Shown here: piece by piece, positions 48,072-60,148 of the stretch | How the letters are laid out: each line of letters starts with the position of its first letter | Numbering within the stretch: the first letter of the stretch is position 1 | DNA from: Oxyruncus cristatus | Taxonomy: Eukaryota; Chordata; Aves; Passeriformes; Cotingidae | DNA length: 64,000 bases | Direction: 5' to 3' | Assembly: GCA_013399855.1 (NCBI GenBank) | Contig: VXAY01002459.1 | Coordinates: 8,590 to 72,589, forward strand | The notes under the pieces: model-generated | What the model saw: the letters and a program-made list of their open reading frames with translations, nothing else | Database searches by the model: none | What the model was told of the DNA's origin: nothing | Position numbers and translations under genes: made by a program

Positions 48072-48720
48072 AAATCGTAGAACTGTAGAAACATTTAGGT
48101 TGTAAAAGACCTTAAAGATCAAGTCCAACCATTAACACAGCACTGCCAAGACCATCCCTAAACCATATCCCTCAGTACCACACCTCCACGCCTGTTAAAT
48201 CACTCCAGGGATCATGACTCCACCACTTCCCTGGGCAGCCTGTTCCAGTGGATGACAACCCCTTCTGTTAAGAAGATTTTTCCTAATGTCCAGTCTTAAC
48301 CTGCCCTGGTGCGACCTGAGGTTATTTCCTCTCATTCTGTCACTTGTCACCTGGGAGAAGGGCCCAACCCCCACCTGGCTACAAACTCATTTCAGGTGGT
48401 TGTAGAGAGTGATAAGGTCTCCTCTGGCCCTCCTTTTCTCCATGCTGAGCCCCACCAGCTCCCTTCTCTGCTTGTCATCAGACTTGTGCTCCAGACCCTT
48501 CCCCATCCCCGTTGCCCTTCTCTGGACTTGCTCCAGCACCTCCATATCCTTCTTGCTGGGAGGGGCCCAGAACTGCACCCAGGATTCAAGGTGTGCCGAG
48601 TACAGGGGCACAGTCACTGCCCTGGTCCTGCTGACCACAACATTGCTGATACAGGCCAGGATGCCATTGGTCTTCTTGCCCACCTGTGCACATGCTGGAT
48701 CATGTTCAGCCAATTTTCTT
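48072..48720 (-). mobile_element. CR1 LINE with residual reverse-transcriptase C-terminus
   Basis: The longest and best-preserved CR1 here. On the plus strand it starts at the reversed tail 'AAATCGTAGAACTGTAG' and continues through 'CCTTAAAGATCAAGTCCAAC', 'CACTTCCCTGGGCAGCCTG' and 'CATTCTGTCACTTGTCACC'. It then enters the coding region on the minus strand. Truncated at its 5' side near 48720. Same subfamily as 42662-43095. Confidence 0.95.
48387..48713 (-). pseudogene. CR1 ORF2 (reverse transcriptase) C-terminal remnant
   Basis: A 108-codon open frame whose translation carries the C-terminal signature of CR1 ORF2. It has a Pro-Leu-Tyr-Ser segment, then [20 protein letters not shown], an Arg-Arg-Ala-Thr motif, then [17 protein letters not shown]. 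The intact protein is an endonuclease/reverse transcriptase of roughly 900 residues, so only the last tenth or so remains. It lacks the catalytic Tyr-Ala-Asp-Asp region. The short alignment-length indel after 'YSAHLES' is typical decay. It is not expected to be functional. The overlapping plus-strand frames at 48309-48755 are its antisense shadows. Confidence 0.93.
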
Positions 48721-51700
48721 TTTTTGAGCCACTCCTAATATGTAAAACATGCTAATATGGGTTATTTTCCTAATGCTTGCAAGACATTACCTAAGTGCTA
48801 AATATTTGATGATAAAAACAGAAACAGAAATAGGCATGTTCTGAAAATGAAACATGGCACACAGCTCAATTTTGTGAGCTTTTATACATTTTCATGATTT
48901 AAAGTGTTCAATGCTGTTGTTTATCCCCCCAGGCTACAGTTCTTCACAATTTGAGTCAAGAAGTGAGAGTAAAGAGAGGAGACGCAATTTCTGAACTTTC
49001 CAGGTAGTGCTAATAATTTTAAATTGAATTAAAAGCTCTGAAAACAAATTTTCAGGAAAAAAATGTATCCAGACTAACAAAATAGAAAACCCCAAACTTT
49101 AGTTCTGTGTGTTTGTTGGTTTCGTTTGGTTTTTCAGGGTCAGGTTTTAGGTTGAGGGTTTTTTTAGATTTTAAAGTCAGCCTTTTCTTTTGGAAAGGAA
49201 GGCTAGGGAAAGCGGATTTTATGCTTTATAATAACTCCACATTACCAACACACTGAGACCTGTATGAAGATTTAGAATTCCGTGGAGGCAGAGAACAGAA
49301 GGAAGAAAAATAATATGAAAGAGAGAATAAAGATTAGAGCAAATATTGTAAGGAATTGGCTGGTTCCTTTCTGTGTACTCTGTTAACATCCAGCTGGCAA
49401 AAAGCCTTCTGGCGTATGAATAGGAAATTCTGCTGGAGGAAGAACTTTACAACCTGAGTGAAAGAAGCCAGAGGCCATATTAAGTACAATAGGCTGAAGG
49501 CAGCAGACTTGAGAACTGTCTGTAAAAAGAAGATTTTAATCCCCTATATAGGGACATATTAAAAGACAACAATTTTCAGTTGAAAATGCTGTTCCAGCAT
49601 TATTAAAGTGTTTTACTTTGTTACTGCATGACTTGCATATACTCAGGTGAATACAGGATGCTATTAGTTTGCATTACATTTCCATCTTATGGATAACTTC
49701 CTAAGTCTAAATACTTCTGAATATTTCACTCCACACAATAGTAGGGTTGTGATTTTCATCATAATTTAGTACTGAAGCAGATTTAGAAATGTTGGGATTA
49801 TCTCCAGGTACTCTTTGTGTAACTAAAAAGGCCAGAGGACTACAGATGAAGGAAAAGATTAATGTTGGAGTTCAGCCTGTTTCCCGTTCCAGCCAACTTC
49901 CCAGTTTCTCCCCTCCCTCCCTCCGACCTCACCAACTCCTGGTTCTAGTTTGTCTCTGTGTGCAATGTGTCCTGAGGACAAGGTGTGATACTCACGGGGC
50001 ATAGGCCTGCAGGGTGCTCAGCAATGGGGCAGAAATAAGGAATATTGAAACACAGGTCAAATGCTCAGGTGGGATTCCTGACAGCCTGGGAATTGCTATG
50101 CCAAATTTAAGAAATGTGGGAGGTATAGCTGCTGCAGAAGGCATGGACAGGATAAACAGCAGGTTCCTCTTTTCTATGAAATTGTTAGACTCTTCTGTGT
50201 GAAATCTTCTGATACACTTGTGTGAGCATGAGATCCAGTAAGAGAAAAAGTGTATGGCTGAGAAGTTTGCCAAAGCTACAAGCAACTGAAAACCTGATCT
50301 TTTAAAGGAAATTACCAAACATTAACAGCTACGTAGCAATGATGTTAAATAACTCTGTATCTGTTTGCAAACGCCAAGATGTTTTTATTTCTAAAGGGAC
50401 CACATTTCAAATGCTGAGTAGAATTTTTTTAAGAGTATAAGGAAGAAATTTTGCAAGAAATATAGAGTTTGTAAGAGCAATTGGATATTTTGTTTCAGAA
50501 GCGGGGGAGAGCAGGGGATTGAAGTTGTTGTAGACAGTAAAGTTGCTTTTTATGATGATTAATTGTTTTCTAGAGACTGTGTTAATAAGAAATTCAATTG
50601 AGCACTTAGCCACAAATGGAATTGAATGGGTTAGGTATAAAAATGTCTCTACTTTTCCTTCCAGCCACAATTAGTGGATAACTTCCCTGCTCACAGCTTA
50701 ATTTCCATGAGTCTTCAAAAAGATCTGCTTCCTTACTGAATTCCTTCTACTTTTCAGATTTAACATCTAATTTGTTCTAAGGACTGAGGAGGCCTGATCT
50801 TGTCTAGTCTTTTTTTTTTTTTTTTTTTTTTTTNNNNNNNNNNNNNNNNNNNNNNNNNNNNNNNNNNNNNNNNNNNNNNNNNNNNNNNNNNNNNNNNNNT
50901 TTTTTACTGTCTTTACACGATTTCAGACAGTATGGACTGTTTTAGCAGCAGGAAATGTCTTCCAAGTTATGGGATATGACCTGCAGGCGATGGATGTAGC
51001 AATACTCTGGTGAAGTAAAAGTTAGACTCACAGTGCTATGTTTCATTTCAAAAGAGAGAAGCATCATGTAACTGAGTCACAGAGGAGAAATCACTAGACA
51101 AAAGTTAATCATAAGCTGTGACGTTTGCTATAATGGGGACAGTACATGATATGATATAAGGGCTGACATGCTATTCTTTACATATGGTAAACGTAAGAGA
51201 GTGAGTTAGGCTGAAACAATCTGCTTTAAAAGGCTGACAAACTCCATAACCTTCAGCCCAGGGACTGAGTTGCCTGTTATAGAGGGCTTGGTTTGTTGCA
51301 GCGCAACTTTGTGACCTTGGTGCAGTTTTAGCGGGAAATTGTTGTTGAAAGAGAGGTGTGTAAGGAAAGTTAAAACCTAGACAGGCAGTTGAGACAAACA
51401 ATAGTTGGCAGCTCAATGGTTTGAAAGAAAAAAAGGACTAACACAAAAATTTATTTTAAAAACGCTTCTAAACAGGTAAGTAATATGTATCTGCATCAGG
51501 AGCCAACCCTTTCAAAGGCATGGTTGTTAATCCTTGCCCATTGGACCAAAATCAGCCTGGGCAGTAGAGGATCACCATGTGGTGATGAGCCCAGTAATGT
51601 TTACCATGATACACAGACACAGATACCTTGGGTTATTAATAGAAAAATAATGTGTTGTGATTGTAATTGTGTAAAGATCTTTCTTTCAAAGTGTTTTTTT

Positions 51701-51923
51701 TTTACATGGTAAAAATTTTCTCCACATATTAAAAGTAACCAAAAGAAAGAAAATTAGAACCAAACCATTTAATGATGAGAATACACTGGTTAAAACACTT
51801 TTGGCTAAGTCCTAAAATTATGTCTCAAAAGCACAGGTGTAAAACATATGTGCTGTTTCATTGTTCAGTTGATTTATTACAAGTCATTAGTTTGAAAAAA
51901 AAAAAAAAGAAATGTTTATAAGA
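48721..51923. other. Unique non-coding stretch with an assembly gap
   Basis: No gene was recognised. It contains the N run 50834-50899 inside poly(T) and an A run at 51895-51908 that immediately precedes the next CR1. Confidence 0.6.
50834..50899. other. Assembly gap, 66 N, inside poly(T)
   Basis: 66 undetermined bases with over 20 T on the left and five T on the right. It is likely an unresolved homopolymer. Confidence 0.95.
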
Positions 51924-52217
51924 CCATAGAATTATAGAATGGCCTGGGTGGAAAGAGACCTTAAAGATCATCTAATTTCAATCTCCCTGTCATTGTGCTC
52001 AGAGCTCAGAGCTCCATTCAACTTGACCTTGAACATTTCTAGGGATGGAGCATCCACAACTTCTCTGGAAACATATTCCAGTGCCTCACCATCCTTGCAG
52101 TCTAGAATTTCGTCCTAATATCTAGTCTAAACCCTTTGAATTTGAGCCATCCCCCCTGGTCCTGTCACTACATGCTCTCGTGAATAGTCTCTCTCCATCT
52201 TTCTTGCAGGTTCCCAT
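51924..52217 (-). mobile_element. CR1 LINE, truncated copy in minus orientation
   Basis: On the plus strand it runs 'CCATAGAATTATAGAATGG', 'GACCTTAAAGATCATCTAAT', 'CTAGGGATGGAGCATCCAC', 'CAGTGCCTCACCATCCTTG' and 'GGTCCTGTCACTACATGCTC' to about 52217. It forms a head-to-head arrangement with the following plus-strand fragment. Confidence 0.93.
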
Positions 52218-52314
52218 GCTTGATGGTATTAACTCAGTATTAGATTTTATCATGCTATTGAATGCATGTAAATGTACAGTTTCCTTTCAAGATGTGAAAA
52301 CTCTAGTTTAGGAG

Positions 52315-52540
52315 GAGGAGAGAAAAAGAGCCTTTGACTGTGAGTGTAGTTAAGCAGTTGGACAGTCTGCCAAGGCATGTTTTAGAGTTGTCAGCAGTGG
52401 ATTTTTCAGTGCTAGACGAGACACCAGGCACTGGGGATGTGTATAATCCACGAAATCAACCCCTCTGCTGTGCTGAGTGAGCTTAGCTAGGTGACTCATT
52501 AGAATGGCTTTCCAACTGAAATTATTCCTGTTTAAACAGT
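52315..52540 (+). mobile_element. Old, diverged CR1 LINE 3' fragment
   Basis: Weak but collinear CR1 similarity: 'GACTGTGAGTGTAGTTAAGC', 'GATTTTTCAGTGCTAGACG', 'TAGCTAGGTGACTCATTAG', then 'CAACTGAAATTATTCCTG' at the tail. It is more diverged than its minus-strand neighbour. Confidence 0.55.
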
Positions 52541-52710
52541 AAAATGCATGAAAACCTTCAAATCTCAGAACTGTGTGTGTTTGTGTGTGAAATCACTGTG
52601 CAACACCCATAGTCTTCCCGTGGCAAATCAGTTCTTTGTGTGTGATGAAAGAACGAAGTGGCAAATAAACAATCCTGAAAGAAATTATTTTGAGTTCAGT
52701 TTTCTCAAAA

Positions 52711-52855
52711 GGTGTTTTTGTGTGTGTGTGTGCTTTGTTTTGGGTTGTGGTTTTTTTGTTTGTTTGTTTGTTTTGTTTTGTTTTGCTTTTGTTCTTGTTG
52801 GTTTTGGGTTTGGTTTATTTTTGTGTTTTGTTTGTTTCTTGTTTGCTTGTCTGGC
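52711..52855. repeat. T/G-rich low-complexity block with (GT) and (GTTT) units
   Basis: Contains about seven GT dinucleotides, then GTTT units repeated four times, then irregular T/G sequence with almost no A or C. The phenylalanine-, valine- and cysteine-rich frames across it (52548-52892) come from composition. Confidence 0.9.
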
Positions 52856-53166
52856 TTTTTCTCCATTTAGTAAACATTACTTAGATAAGTAATTAGCTGG
52901 AGCTTGGCTTGAACAAAACCATGTTCATCAAAACATTGTACCACAAGAGAAAGCTATAAGACAAAGAATAATGGAATGGAGAGAGAGCGCGAAATAGTGT
53001 AATATACAAGAAATGTCCCTAGAGAAGGTAAACATAATTCTAATTAAAGAAATGCATATACTTTACAGGCATATAAAAGAAGAGATCTCTGTCTTGCTTT
53101 TCTAGACAAGTTTTCAAATCATTAAAAGCAAAACAGAAGTGAGGTTATATCTCTTTTTTCTTCCAG

Positions 53167-53231
53167 GAGTTGGACTGGATGATCCTTGTGTGTCCCTTCC
53201 AGCTCAGAATATTCTATGATTCTGATTCTCA
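53167..53231 (+). mobile_element. CR1 LINE 3' tail fragment
   Basis: 'GAGTTGGACTGGATGATCC', then 'CCCTTCCAGCTCAGAATATT', then the tail 'CTATGATTCTGATTCTC'. Only the last 65 or so bases of a CR1 are present. Confidence 0.88.
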
Positions 53232-55443
53232 GAAAATTTCTATGTAATTGCTTGTTTTTAAACACATTGGGAAAACTAATGGAAACTTCAGGGTTTTTTA
53301 AAAGTCATTATTTTCTTGTATTGTGAATTCCGTGGGTGCTACAATCCCACAAGTTAGGAAGGAGTGTGAAAGAATTTAGTAGCAATTTTAAAGTTAGTGT
53401 TGTTTAGTTTTACCAGAAGATGCTGAAAGTAGTAAATTGTTATTTAAATATTGGAAATTCCCATAGGGCCCTCTCTTCTGTCATTCCTAACAACTGCAAT
53501 TTTCAGAACACCCCCCCCATTCTTTTTTTTCCTACAATTCTTCCAGTGGAATCCTAAGAACTATTTATCAACTAGATTGTTTTCATAACCGAAACAGAAA
53601 GTTAAAAAATCCCTTTCAATAGCAGAAATAGTAATGTATGCTAAAATATGCTACTTCAGATATTTATACATACAGGGAAAATCTCAGCTGAAGAAATTTA
53701 GTAATTTTCCAGTGGAATTTTGAATATTGCTCATTGTTGATGTTTAGACAAGAATTCTTTTGATATTTAAAGATTTGTTTCCCATAGGCATGTCTTACTG
53801 TCAAACTTCTTTTAAAAAATCAAGTTTTAATGCAGAACCTGAACTCATTTAATGCCTTAAAAAGTTGAAAGAAAAAAAATTCAAGAAATGTTATTATTGA
53901 CTAATTTAGTTTAATACTTAGCATTAGCCATATGGGCTTTCACAAGCCAGTTTTAAATGTGTACAAACAACCTGGTTTTCCCCTTCTTTCCAAAATAGTT
54001 TCATGTCTCTTAAGTTCAATAATGAAAACAGATAAATCTTTTCCAAAGTTATTTTGTTCCATATTTCTACTCCATTTACTAAGATCTCTGCAACCACTTT
54101 GGGGAAACAAAGGATAAATATTTACATTAATCTTACCTCCTGATTACCTTTACAAAAGCTAAATTCTAGACTTATAAGTCTAAGACTTCTAGACTAATAA
54201 GACTGTATTTAATTTGGGTTGTTCTTATCCTTGCAGGCCGATGATTAACATTACCTGGATTCTCAGTAGTTCTTGCACGTGGCCAAAATGAAATACATTG
54301 TGAGAAATGAGAAAAGCAGTTTTCTTTAGTTGCTTTGCCACTCAGACCATCTTCTACCATGAGGGGACTTGATCGCAAGTACACTAAATTAATACGAATT
54401 ATGATATCACTGCAGAGAAATTGTTTCTAAGTGGAGCATTACCCCAGGAGATTTTTAGACTAAAATCTGAGAATAAAGTTGGAGACATTTTGATATGTGT
54501 AAATGGGACAGGGCTGTGTTAGAAAGGGTAAAAGCGTGGTGATTTGTACACCTGGACAAGACCTGAGATGTAAATTTATGCAACATTACTCTTCACAGAT
54601 CTACAACTGTGTTAATCTCAATTTTTCAGAAACTAGGTCTGAGACCAGCAAATTCCACACAAGACAAAATTCAGCTTCAAATGAGCTTCTTTACACTGCA
54701 GAATTCTGGCTGGATTGCCAGAATAAACCAGGATTAGCATTACACTTTGACTTTCAAATGGCATAATATAGATTAAACATCTGCTTCCTCCACATGATGG
54801 GCCAGATATTGCATCCAGTTGAGGAAGTATTAACCTGTATGCCCAGTTTATTATTATACACTTTGCCTAAAAATCTGCTGCTGGTTCAGAAATGCTTTTG
54901 ATGTATCTCCGTTGTAGTTCTCACATTGTAGAAAGAATATTGCACCCTTAAACTACTTAGAAATTCTAAAAACCCTCAGCTTTTTAACAAAGTTGCCACC
55001 AATGATCCTAAGGAAGGTCACAAGCTGTTGTGAAAAGTTACAGTCCTCTGTGATGCCTAAAATAAAAGCTATCTCTACATATTTCAGGAACATGATGTCC
55101 ATACAAACATGGATGTAGGTCTCTATAAGCATGTGATAGTGCCCAAGGCATGAAAGTCGGGGATGTTTTGTGCACTGGAGAGTGAGTTAATGACACTGTC
55201 TCTCATAAAGACATTTTTAGTTGATTTTTACTACCACACTGCTACTTGTAGATCTGCAGAGCAGTAGCATGGCAAAAGGCTAAAGTGTACTAAGGTTGTT
55301 TCAGTGGTGATTTTATTTGGCTGGCAAATTTAATTTCTTTTTCCCTGGGTGGTGGATTTGAGATGTAACATAAGTTCAGTCATCTTCATCAAATCCAGCT
55401 ATGCTGAGAGTGAGACTTATTAGGCATTTCATGTAATATATGC

Positions 55444-55571
55444 TGGCTGAGGCCTGATGTGTCATTTATCTTCACTTGCGAGGAGACCTCAGAACTCACT
55501 TGTGGTAATGTCATTGATGATTTATTAGTCTCCTCACTTGTGAAGATAAATGTCATATCAGACCTCAGTCA
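55444..55571. repeat. Imperfect inverted repeat, 44-nt arms, 40-nt loop
   Basis: The left arm 55444-55487 and right arm 55528-55571 are reverse complements with seven mismatches in 44 positions and no gaps. A shared perfect core, CATTTATCTTCAC, sits in the middle. The loop is 55488-55527. A transcript across it would form a long stem. No terminal duplication or transposase relic identifies it as a transposon. Confidence 0.85.
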
Positions 55572-56837
55572 TCATCCCTTCCTTCTACTTATAAATCCAG
55601 ATTTAGAAAAGAGAGTGAGAGAGAGAATAAGGGAATATTCCCAGGTGATTTGTGGTTAAGGGATGTCAAGCTTTCTGTGGTAGAAATTGGACATTTACTT
55701 TAATAAATCTTGTTGTTCGAACATTTCTTCTTTGACATATCCCTTCAGGCAGATGCCACTGAAACATTCAGGTGCTTCCCTTCATGCAGCACAGAACTTT
55801 TCTTTTTTTCTAGGAACGCCAGCAGTGATTGGTAAAAGCCCTTTTAAAAGCTTTACCAGAGGAAATGGCTGGCAGACAGAGAGGTCCATTTGTCAGATTC
55901 ACAGAAGGGCAATGTCCCCATTTAGAAATGAAACCTGAATACCACTTACATGTATCTTCTGTCCAATTTTATGGGCTTTCATATATCACTCAAAACTCAA
56001 AGCAAAAACTGTGCACAAAGTAGAATAAAACAAGACTGAAGATTGAAGACCATTCTGGTTCATTTCTAAGCTTCCATGGATACTGTGTTACAAAGGATCA
56101 CAAATCAGGTGAATCTGATTTTCTCTTTTGAATCTTGCAGAGTGGGATCATTCCTTTAATGTGCAGGATACAATACCCAGATGAAGTTAAGCAGTTGTGT
56201 GACAGGTTGAATTAGACTTATTACATATGTGCCACTTGCCATGATGCAGATGTATAGAAAGCTGAAAGGGATACAAATAATATGATTGTAATTTAAATCT
56301 TTATGAATTAATCTAAACATCTTCCGCTGTTAAAAGTATCAGAGCACCAGCTTTGTGGACCCACCTTCTGAAAAAAAAAAAAACATTAACCTTCTTGAGA
56401 CTGCAGTTTTTCTTCATGCTGGTGAAAGGCACTTGGAATTGGTCCACTTTACTCGTCCTGATGAGAACACATCATGAAATCTGCACCCAGAAAGCAGCTT
56501 GATTTCTGTACAGAAACAACTAAATTGCCTTGCAGAAAAATGTTTGTTATGTTGAAAGCTATCATGTAGCATCATGACAGCTAAGCTCAGCGAGGGCACT
56601 CATGCCTGAGACCTAGATGTTTCCTGTAAGCAGGATGGTTCTTAAGGCTTTCATTTTCCTGCATTCATTCCTGCTGCAGATCACACTGATCCCAAATTTG
56701 ATGAGCTCCTGGCCATGCTTCTCTGCTCTTAGATATTTTTCAGAGGGAAAGAAGGCAAGAAAAGAATTTGGGGGGGGGGGATCTTTTTCTTATGAAGGGA
56801 AAAGAAATATTTTAAATGTATATGTTTACGTGCTTGC

Positions 56838-56882
56838 ATATATATATGTATGTATGTATATATATGCATATATATATATATG
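56838..56882. repeat. (AT)/(GTAT) microsatellite
   Basis: Alternating purine-pyrimidine sequence of AT and ATGT units, broken by single G or C bases. Confidence 0.9.
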
Positions 56883-58204
56883 CACACTATGACATAATAA
56901 AACATAATGAAACAGCCATCCTACGTATTGCTGTCATAGCTTTTTGGAACTAGCAGATGTCATTCCAATAAGAAGAGTACTTTTACTAGTTGAATTTCAG
57001 TTAACATTAAAAATTTCTAAAGAAAAAAAGCCAACATATGAATATAAATGCTATATGCCATATGTCTGTCTCAGTGCTATTATGATTTATGGGGTTTTTT
57101 TGGACCATAATGTACAGGCTCTACACAAACTTTTCATGTCAGAGAAACCTGCATAAGTTATATTTCTCCGTTTGATGCTGCTCAGCCAAAAGGGAAGGAG
57201 AGAAACATGAGGCGAGGGTGACTTTTATTTGGAGTACACGAGATGTGCCAAGAGTTATCCTGCTGAGCTTCATAAAACCCACAGTCATTGTTTCTCATTG
57301 TTCCTTTAGAGGAGTTTATGGCTATCTGCCATAACTCCCTTCAGGCATAGTTAGATGTTTACTCCAGGAAAACCTGATATGAGAGGGAGATCATGTGCTA
57401 AACCAGGAGCCACGAGAATCTATATCTAGGGACTGGCTTCATTTCTTTGCAAACACGGATGTGTAGAGCACGTGACAGGGTACCCTGGTGAGAAAGACTT
57501 GCTGGAAACCTCTAAAACTGGTAGAACTGGTACAGGAACTGTTAGACTGGGACTTGCTTCTGAATCCGTACAGAAATTTTTCACTGTGGGCAAGCCAGCT
57601 GGCCCATCACTGTCAACCACATCCTGAGAATGAATGTGCAACGCCAATGTGATAAAACAATGGCTGTTTTTTACAGACAAACAAACAAACCTAGAGTAAT
57701 TCCAGCTTTTCTTAGCATAAAATAGCTCTACTTACAAAAACAAGAATAATGGTTGATTCACGGATTTGCCAAATAATATCTGAATGAAAAATTTGCTGCT
57801 AGAATCGAGTCATAGGATTTGTCTTACTTTAGGAGGTGCAGTCAGGAGATTTCTGCTTCATAAACAACTGATGATCATCCAGCTCACCCCAAGTACATGC
57901 AAGATATGTTATTTATATTATATGCAGTATAGAGATTTCTTCAAGGGTAACTGTGGAGCAGAACTGCCATTACTAAGAAACTGAAAGGTTTATGAAAGTT
58001 TGGAAGGATATTGGAACACAAAAGTTTTACAGATAATATCCCCATGGTTTAATCCTGCTGTTAACAAATCAGAAATCTGGGCTGTGCTTCAGGAGAGCAA
58101 AGCTGAAAGAAAAGCATAGCAGGGGTTATTCATAATACCAGCTCAGGAGTCTGCTACTTCATTACACCATTGTCCTCTTTATACAAACATGTTAGAAATG
58201 GTGC

Positions 58205-58239
58205 AAAAAAAAAAAAAAAAAAACAAAAAAAAAAACAAA
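58205..58239. repeat. Poly(A)-rich run
   Basis: 19 A, one C, 11 A, one C, then AAAC-like bases. Confidence 0.9.
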
Positions 58240-59981
58240 CAGAATGCAAACACAGATACAGATAGAGAATCTAATTTCTTTTTGTCCTCAGTCTTTTTGA
58301 GCTTCCTAAGAGCAGTGTGAAAAATTTCAATCTCCAAATCAAATCTCTCTCCATAATGCTGTCATTGAATTAAAACACCCCAGCCGCATAGCACCAATTA
58401 TGTTATGATTAAAAATTAGTCCTTGTTACTGCATAGGCCAAGTCAAATCCTAAAACTATGAGTGAAAAACCAATTTTTCAAGCTTAAGGGGATTTAGAAA
58501 ACACATCATTATATATATTTATATATAATGAAATTTTTTTCTAAAATCAAATAATTTTCTATGGCACAGAATTAATTTTGATGCAAGAGGAGAACTTATG
58601 TTCATCCTTTAGTCTTTGTAACAGTAAAAAAAATAATTGCTTGTTTTTTTGAGGTGCTGTGATTCATAACACCTACAACCTCTAATGGGCCACATTGTAC
58701 ATTGAAATTCCTTTCACAACACTAAAATATATCCAGGGTCTGCACAACAGAACTTAATCTGAACTGAGTATTTTATGAACACATAGGTAAGTATGTACTG
58801 TATGCATTAATCCCAGTCCCAGGGAGATTATCCAGCACTGTTTGTTAGTACCATGAATTTGAATAATTGTTCAGGAAAAAAAAAAAAAACAACACAACCT
58901 GTAGAAGAAAACAAACCTGTGTTGCAAGCTTTTCATGCAGTGAGTTTGGCTGAGGTATCAAAGCATGATTGTCTGAAGATTTCCTGATGAGGGTAGCTTT
59001 TTTTTTTTTTTCCTAGGGTGAAATTACTAAATACTTCACAGAATAAAAAGCCAAGAGAAGGGTAACTATTTCCTCTTTGTAGAAGCATTCTTTCGAAAAG
59101 AATTTTCTCAGCCCACAACCAACCCTCCATATATAGACACAAGAAAAAAGGAGGGAAACATCCTTGTCTCCCCTTGTTGATGTTCAATTAACCAACTCAT
59201 CACAAAGGTTACTGAAATACCAATACTTAGATACCTCAAGCTGTTGTTTCAAGGAGAAAACAGGAGTTTAATAAACATCTTGTCTGAAATGTCAACTGAA
59301 AGTCTAATAGAATTCACATATTACATTACTAGTTTGCACGTAGTGCTCTGTGTTCTGCTTTGGTTTTGTTTTCAGAAAATGGTTAGATTTCATCTGGCAA
59401 GGAATTGCAACCAATGGTAGTAGCATGAATCTTTTCGTACCCAACAATGCAGCACTTGGAATTTCCACATGGATAGAGGTGGTTTCTTGTCACTGAACAT
59501 GTTTGTCTCAAAAGGGATGCTTTGGTTTGCATACCTATTCTAAGTGTTAATTATTTATTTTGTATGGAACAGTAAATTCAGCCTGGTTTGTGTATAATTG
59601 GCTGGATGAAGTCAATTTCAAGGCTACTTCAACTATGTAATGTCAGGGAGGAATTGCCCCACAAATTGATATTACATTATGAATATATTGATAGAAATAA
59701 GGGACTAGTCAAGACTTTAGTGCACCTTTTTCTTCTTCTTGTGTAGATTTATCTGGTAGACTGAAATCCCTGGATTAGATTTCACTACATATCTAGAGTT
59801 ATCTCTCAAAAGTTTAACTTTTCAGATGTTGTCTTGGAGTTGATTGTTGTATTGTGAGACGAATCTATGCCTTTGCTGACTAGGTAACATGAAAGTATAA
59901 CACACCATACTGCAGCCAGTTGAAAAAGTAGGTATTTGATCAGAAAACTGGAATTGCAAAGAGGGTGACATAGATGAGATA

Positions 59982-60119
59982 GGTTATTTTTTGGTTTTGT
60001 TTTGTTTTTGTTTTTGTTTGTTTTTGGTTTAAGTTTTGGGTTGGTTTGTTTGGTTTTTTTGTTCTTGTGTTTTGTTTTGTTTATTTTTGTTTTGTTTTGT
60101 TTGGGTTTTTTTTGTGGTT
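59982..60119. repeat. T/G-rich low-complexity block
   Basis: About 140 bases of T and G on the plus strand with GTTTT and GTTTTT units and almost no C. Confidence 0.88.
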
Positions 60120-60123
60120 GATA

Positions 60124-60148
60124 TGATGATGGTGGTGGTGGTGGTGGG
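60124..60148. repeat. (GAT)/(GGT) trinucleotide repeat
   Basis: Two GAT units followed by about six GGT units. Confidence 0.85.

Noticed and set aside
48309..48755. 148- and 109-codon plus-strand frames
   Set aside because: They are antisense to the CR1 reverse-transcriptase remnant.
52548..52892. Hydrophobic cysteine/valine-rich frames of up to 114 codons
   Set aside because: The hydrophobic part is encoded by GT and GTTT repeats, so the composition explains it.
56838..56882. Alternating AT segment that could be read as an origin or cruciform site
   Set aside because: It is an ordinary AT microsatellite, with no surrounding element to support a function.
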